Of a DNA stretch of 18,369 nt, positions 18,369 through 18,369 are shown piece by piece. The notes under the pieces were generated by a model that saw nothing but the letters and a program-made list of their open reading frames with translations, did not search any database and was not told the DNA's origin. The position numbers and the translations under genes are program-made. The stretch covers positions 1-18,369 of the forward strand of contig LGRX02033421.1 in the NCBI GenBank assembly GCA_001247695.2. Reading direction: 5' to 3'. The DNA comes from Cymbomonas tetramitiformis (Eukaryota; Chlorophyta; Pyramimonadophyceae; Pyramimonadales; Pyramimonadaceae). How positions within the stretch are numbered: the stretch's first letter is position 1; every line of letters starts with the position of its first letter.

Positions 18369-18369
18369 T

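Larger units (their letters stand above)
11079..18369. repeat. Higher-order satellite array, twelve 573-655 bp units
   Basis: Each unit has a non-repetitive head of about 400 bp beginning TTGGAATTTCT and then 4-6 copies of the 41-bp minisatellite. Unit starts are 11079, 11693, 12266, 12880, 13495, 14110, 14765, 15379, 15952, 16566, 17181 and 17796; the next would start at 18369. Lengths are 614, 573, 614, 615, 615, 655, 614, 573, 614, 615, 615 and 573. Heads come in two forms. Alpha reads TTCTTCACAGG and CAAGCTTGAAC; beta reads TTTCTACATAGG and CAAGCGTAAGC. Copies are otherwise nearly identical, with only scattered single-base differences. The array runs off the right edge of the window. Confidence 0.95.

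Noticed and set aside
9340..18369. CRISPR-like regular repeats
   Set aside because: Units are contiguous 41-bp tandem copies and 400-bp heads that are themselves repeated, with no unique spacers; the setting is eukaryotic.
11020..18369. Kozak-like GCCACCACCATCGGCCATGG in each minisatellite unit as translation starts
   Set aside because: The resemblance is a by-product of the repeat. + strand frames from these ATGs are short and run into the head without any domain.

Overview
The window comes from a eukaryotic nuclear genome, most probably a green-lineage alga or plant relative. Three things point there. A spliced gene in the middle encodes a plant-type 7-keto-8-aminopelargonate (KAPA) synthase, including the N-terminal extension typical of plant enzymes. 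The window has LINE-like and Ty3-like retroelements. The repeats on the right contain GGGTTT/TTTAGGG motifs resembling the plant/green-algal telomere repeat. The species cannot be named from the sequence.

Left part (1-5615): the 3' three quarters of a non-LTR (LINE-like) retrotransposon on the + strand; its 5' end lies outside the window. One reading frame (position 2 to 5215) carries, in order, a reverse transcriptase, a long unassigned linker, an RNase H domain, a CCHC-like zinc motif and a C-terminal region with an NPPF motif and a layout like an N6-adenine methyltransferase. The frame is broken only by two TAA codons (1070-1072 and 2957-2959). A C-rich 3' untranslated stretch and a (TTA)n tail follow. 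The tail abuts a truncated Ty3/gypsy integrase core (about 5616-6062), so the LINE looks nested in an older LTR retroelement.

Middle (6063-9238): low-complexity sequence, a TATA-box candidate at 6311, then a gene for KAPA synthase (biotin pathway). I reconstruct seven exons (6675-6770, 6951-7043, 7329-7506, 7646-7695, 8243-8323, 8815-8921, 9061-9238). They join in frame to 261 codons with no internal stop. One intron has a GC-AG boundary. The exon with the PLP-binding lysine and the rest of the C-terminus is not in the window.

Right part (9340-18369, half the window): a tandem repeat. First come about 1.7 kb of degenerate copies of a minisatellite of about 41 bp. Then comes a highly homogeneous higher-order array of twelve units (573-655 bp), each a unique segment of about 400 bp plus 4-6 copies of the 41-bp unit. 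The units follow a period of six (alpha-beta-alpha-beta-beta-beta, twice), so the array has three nested levels. Every unique segment carries a telomere-like GGGTTT cluster and three closely spaced inverted repeats. The array begins about 100 bp after the last recognisable exon donor, so it either fills a giant intron of the KAPA synthase gene or truncates it.
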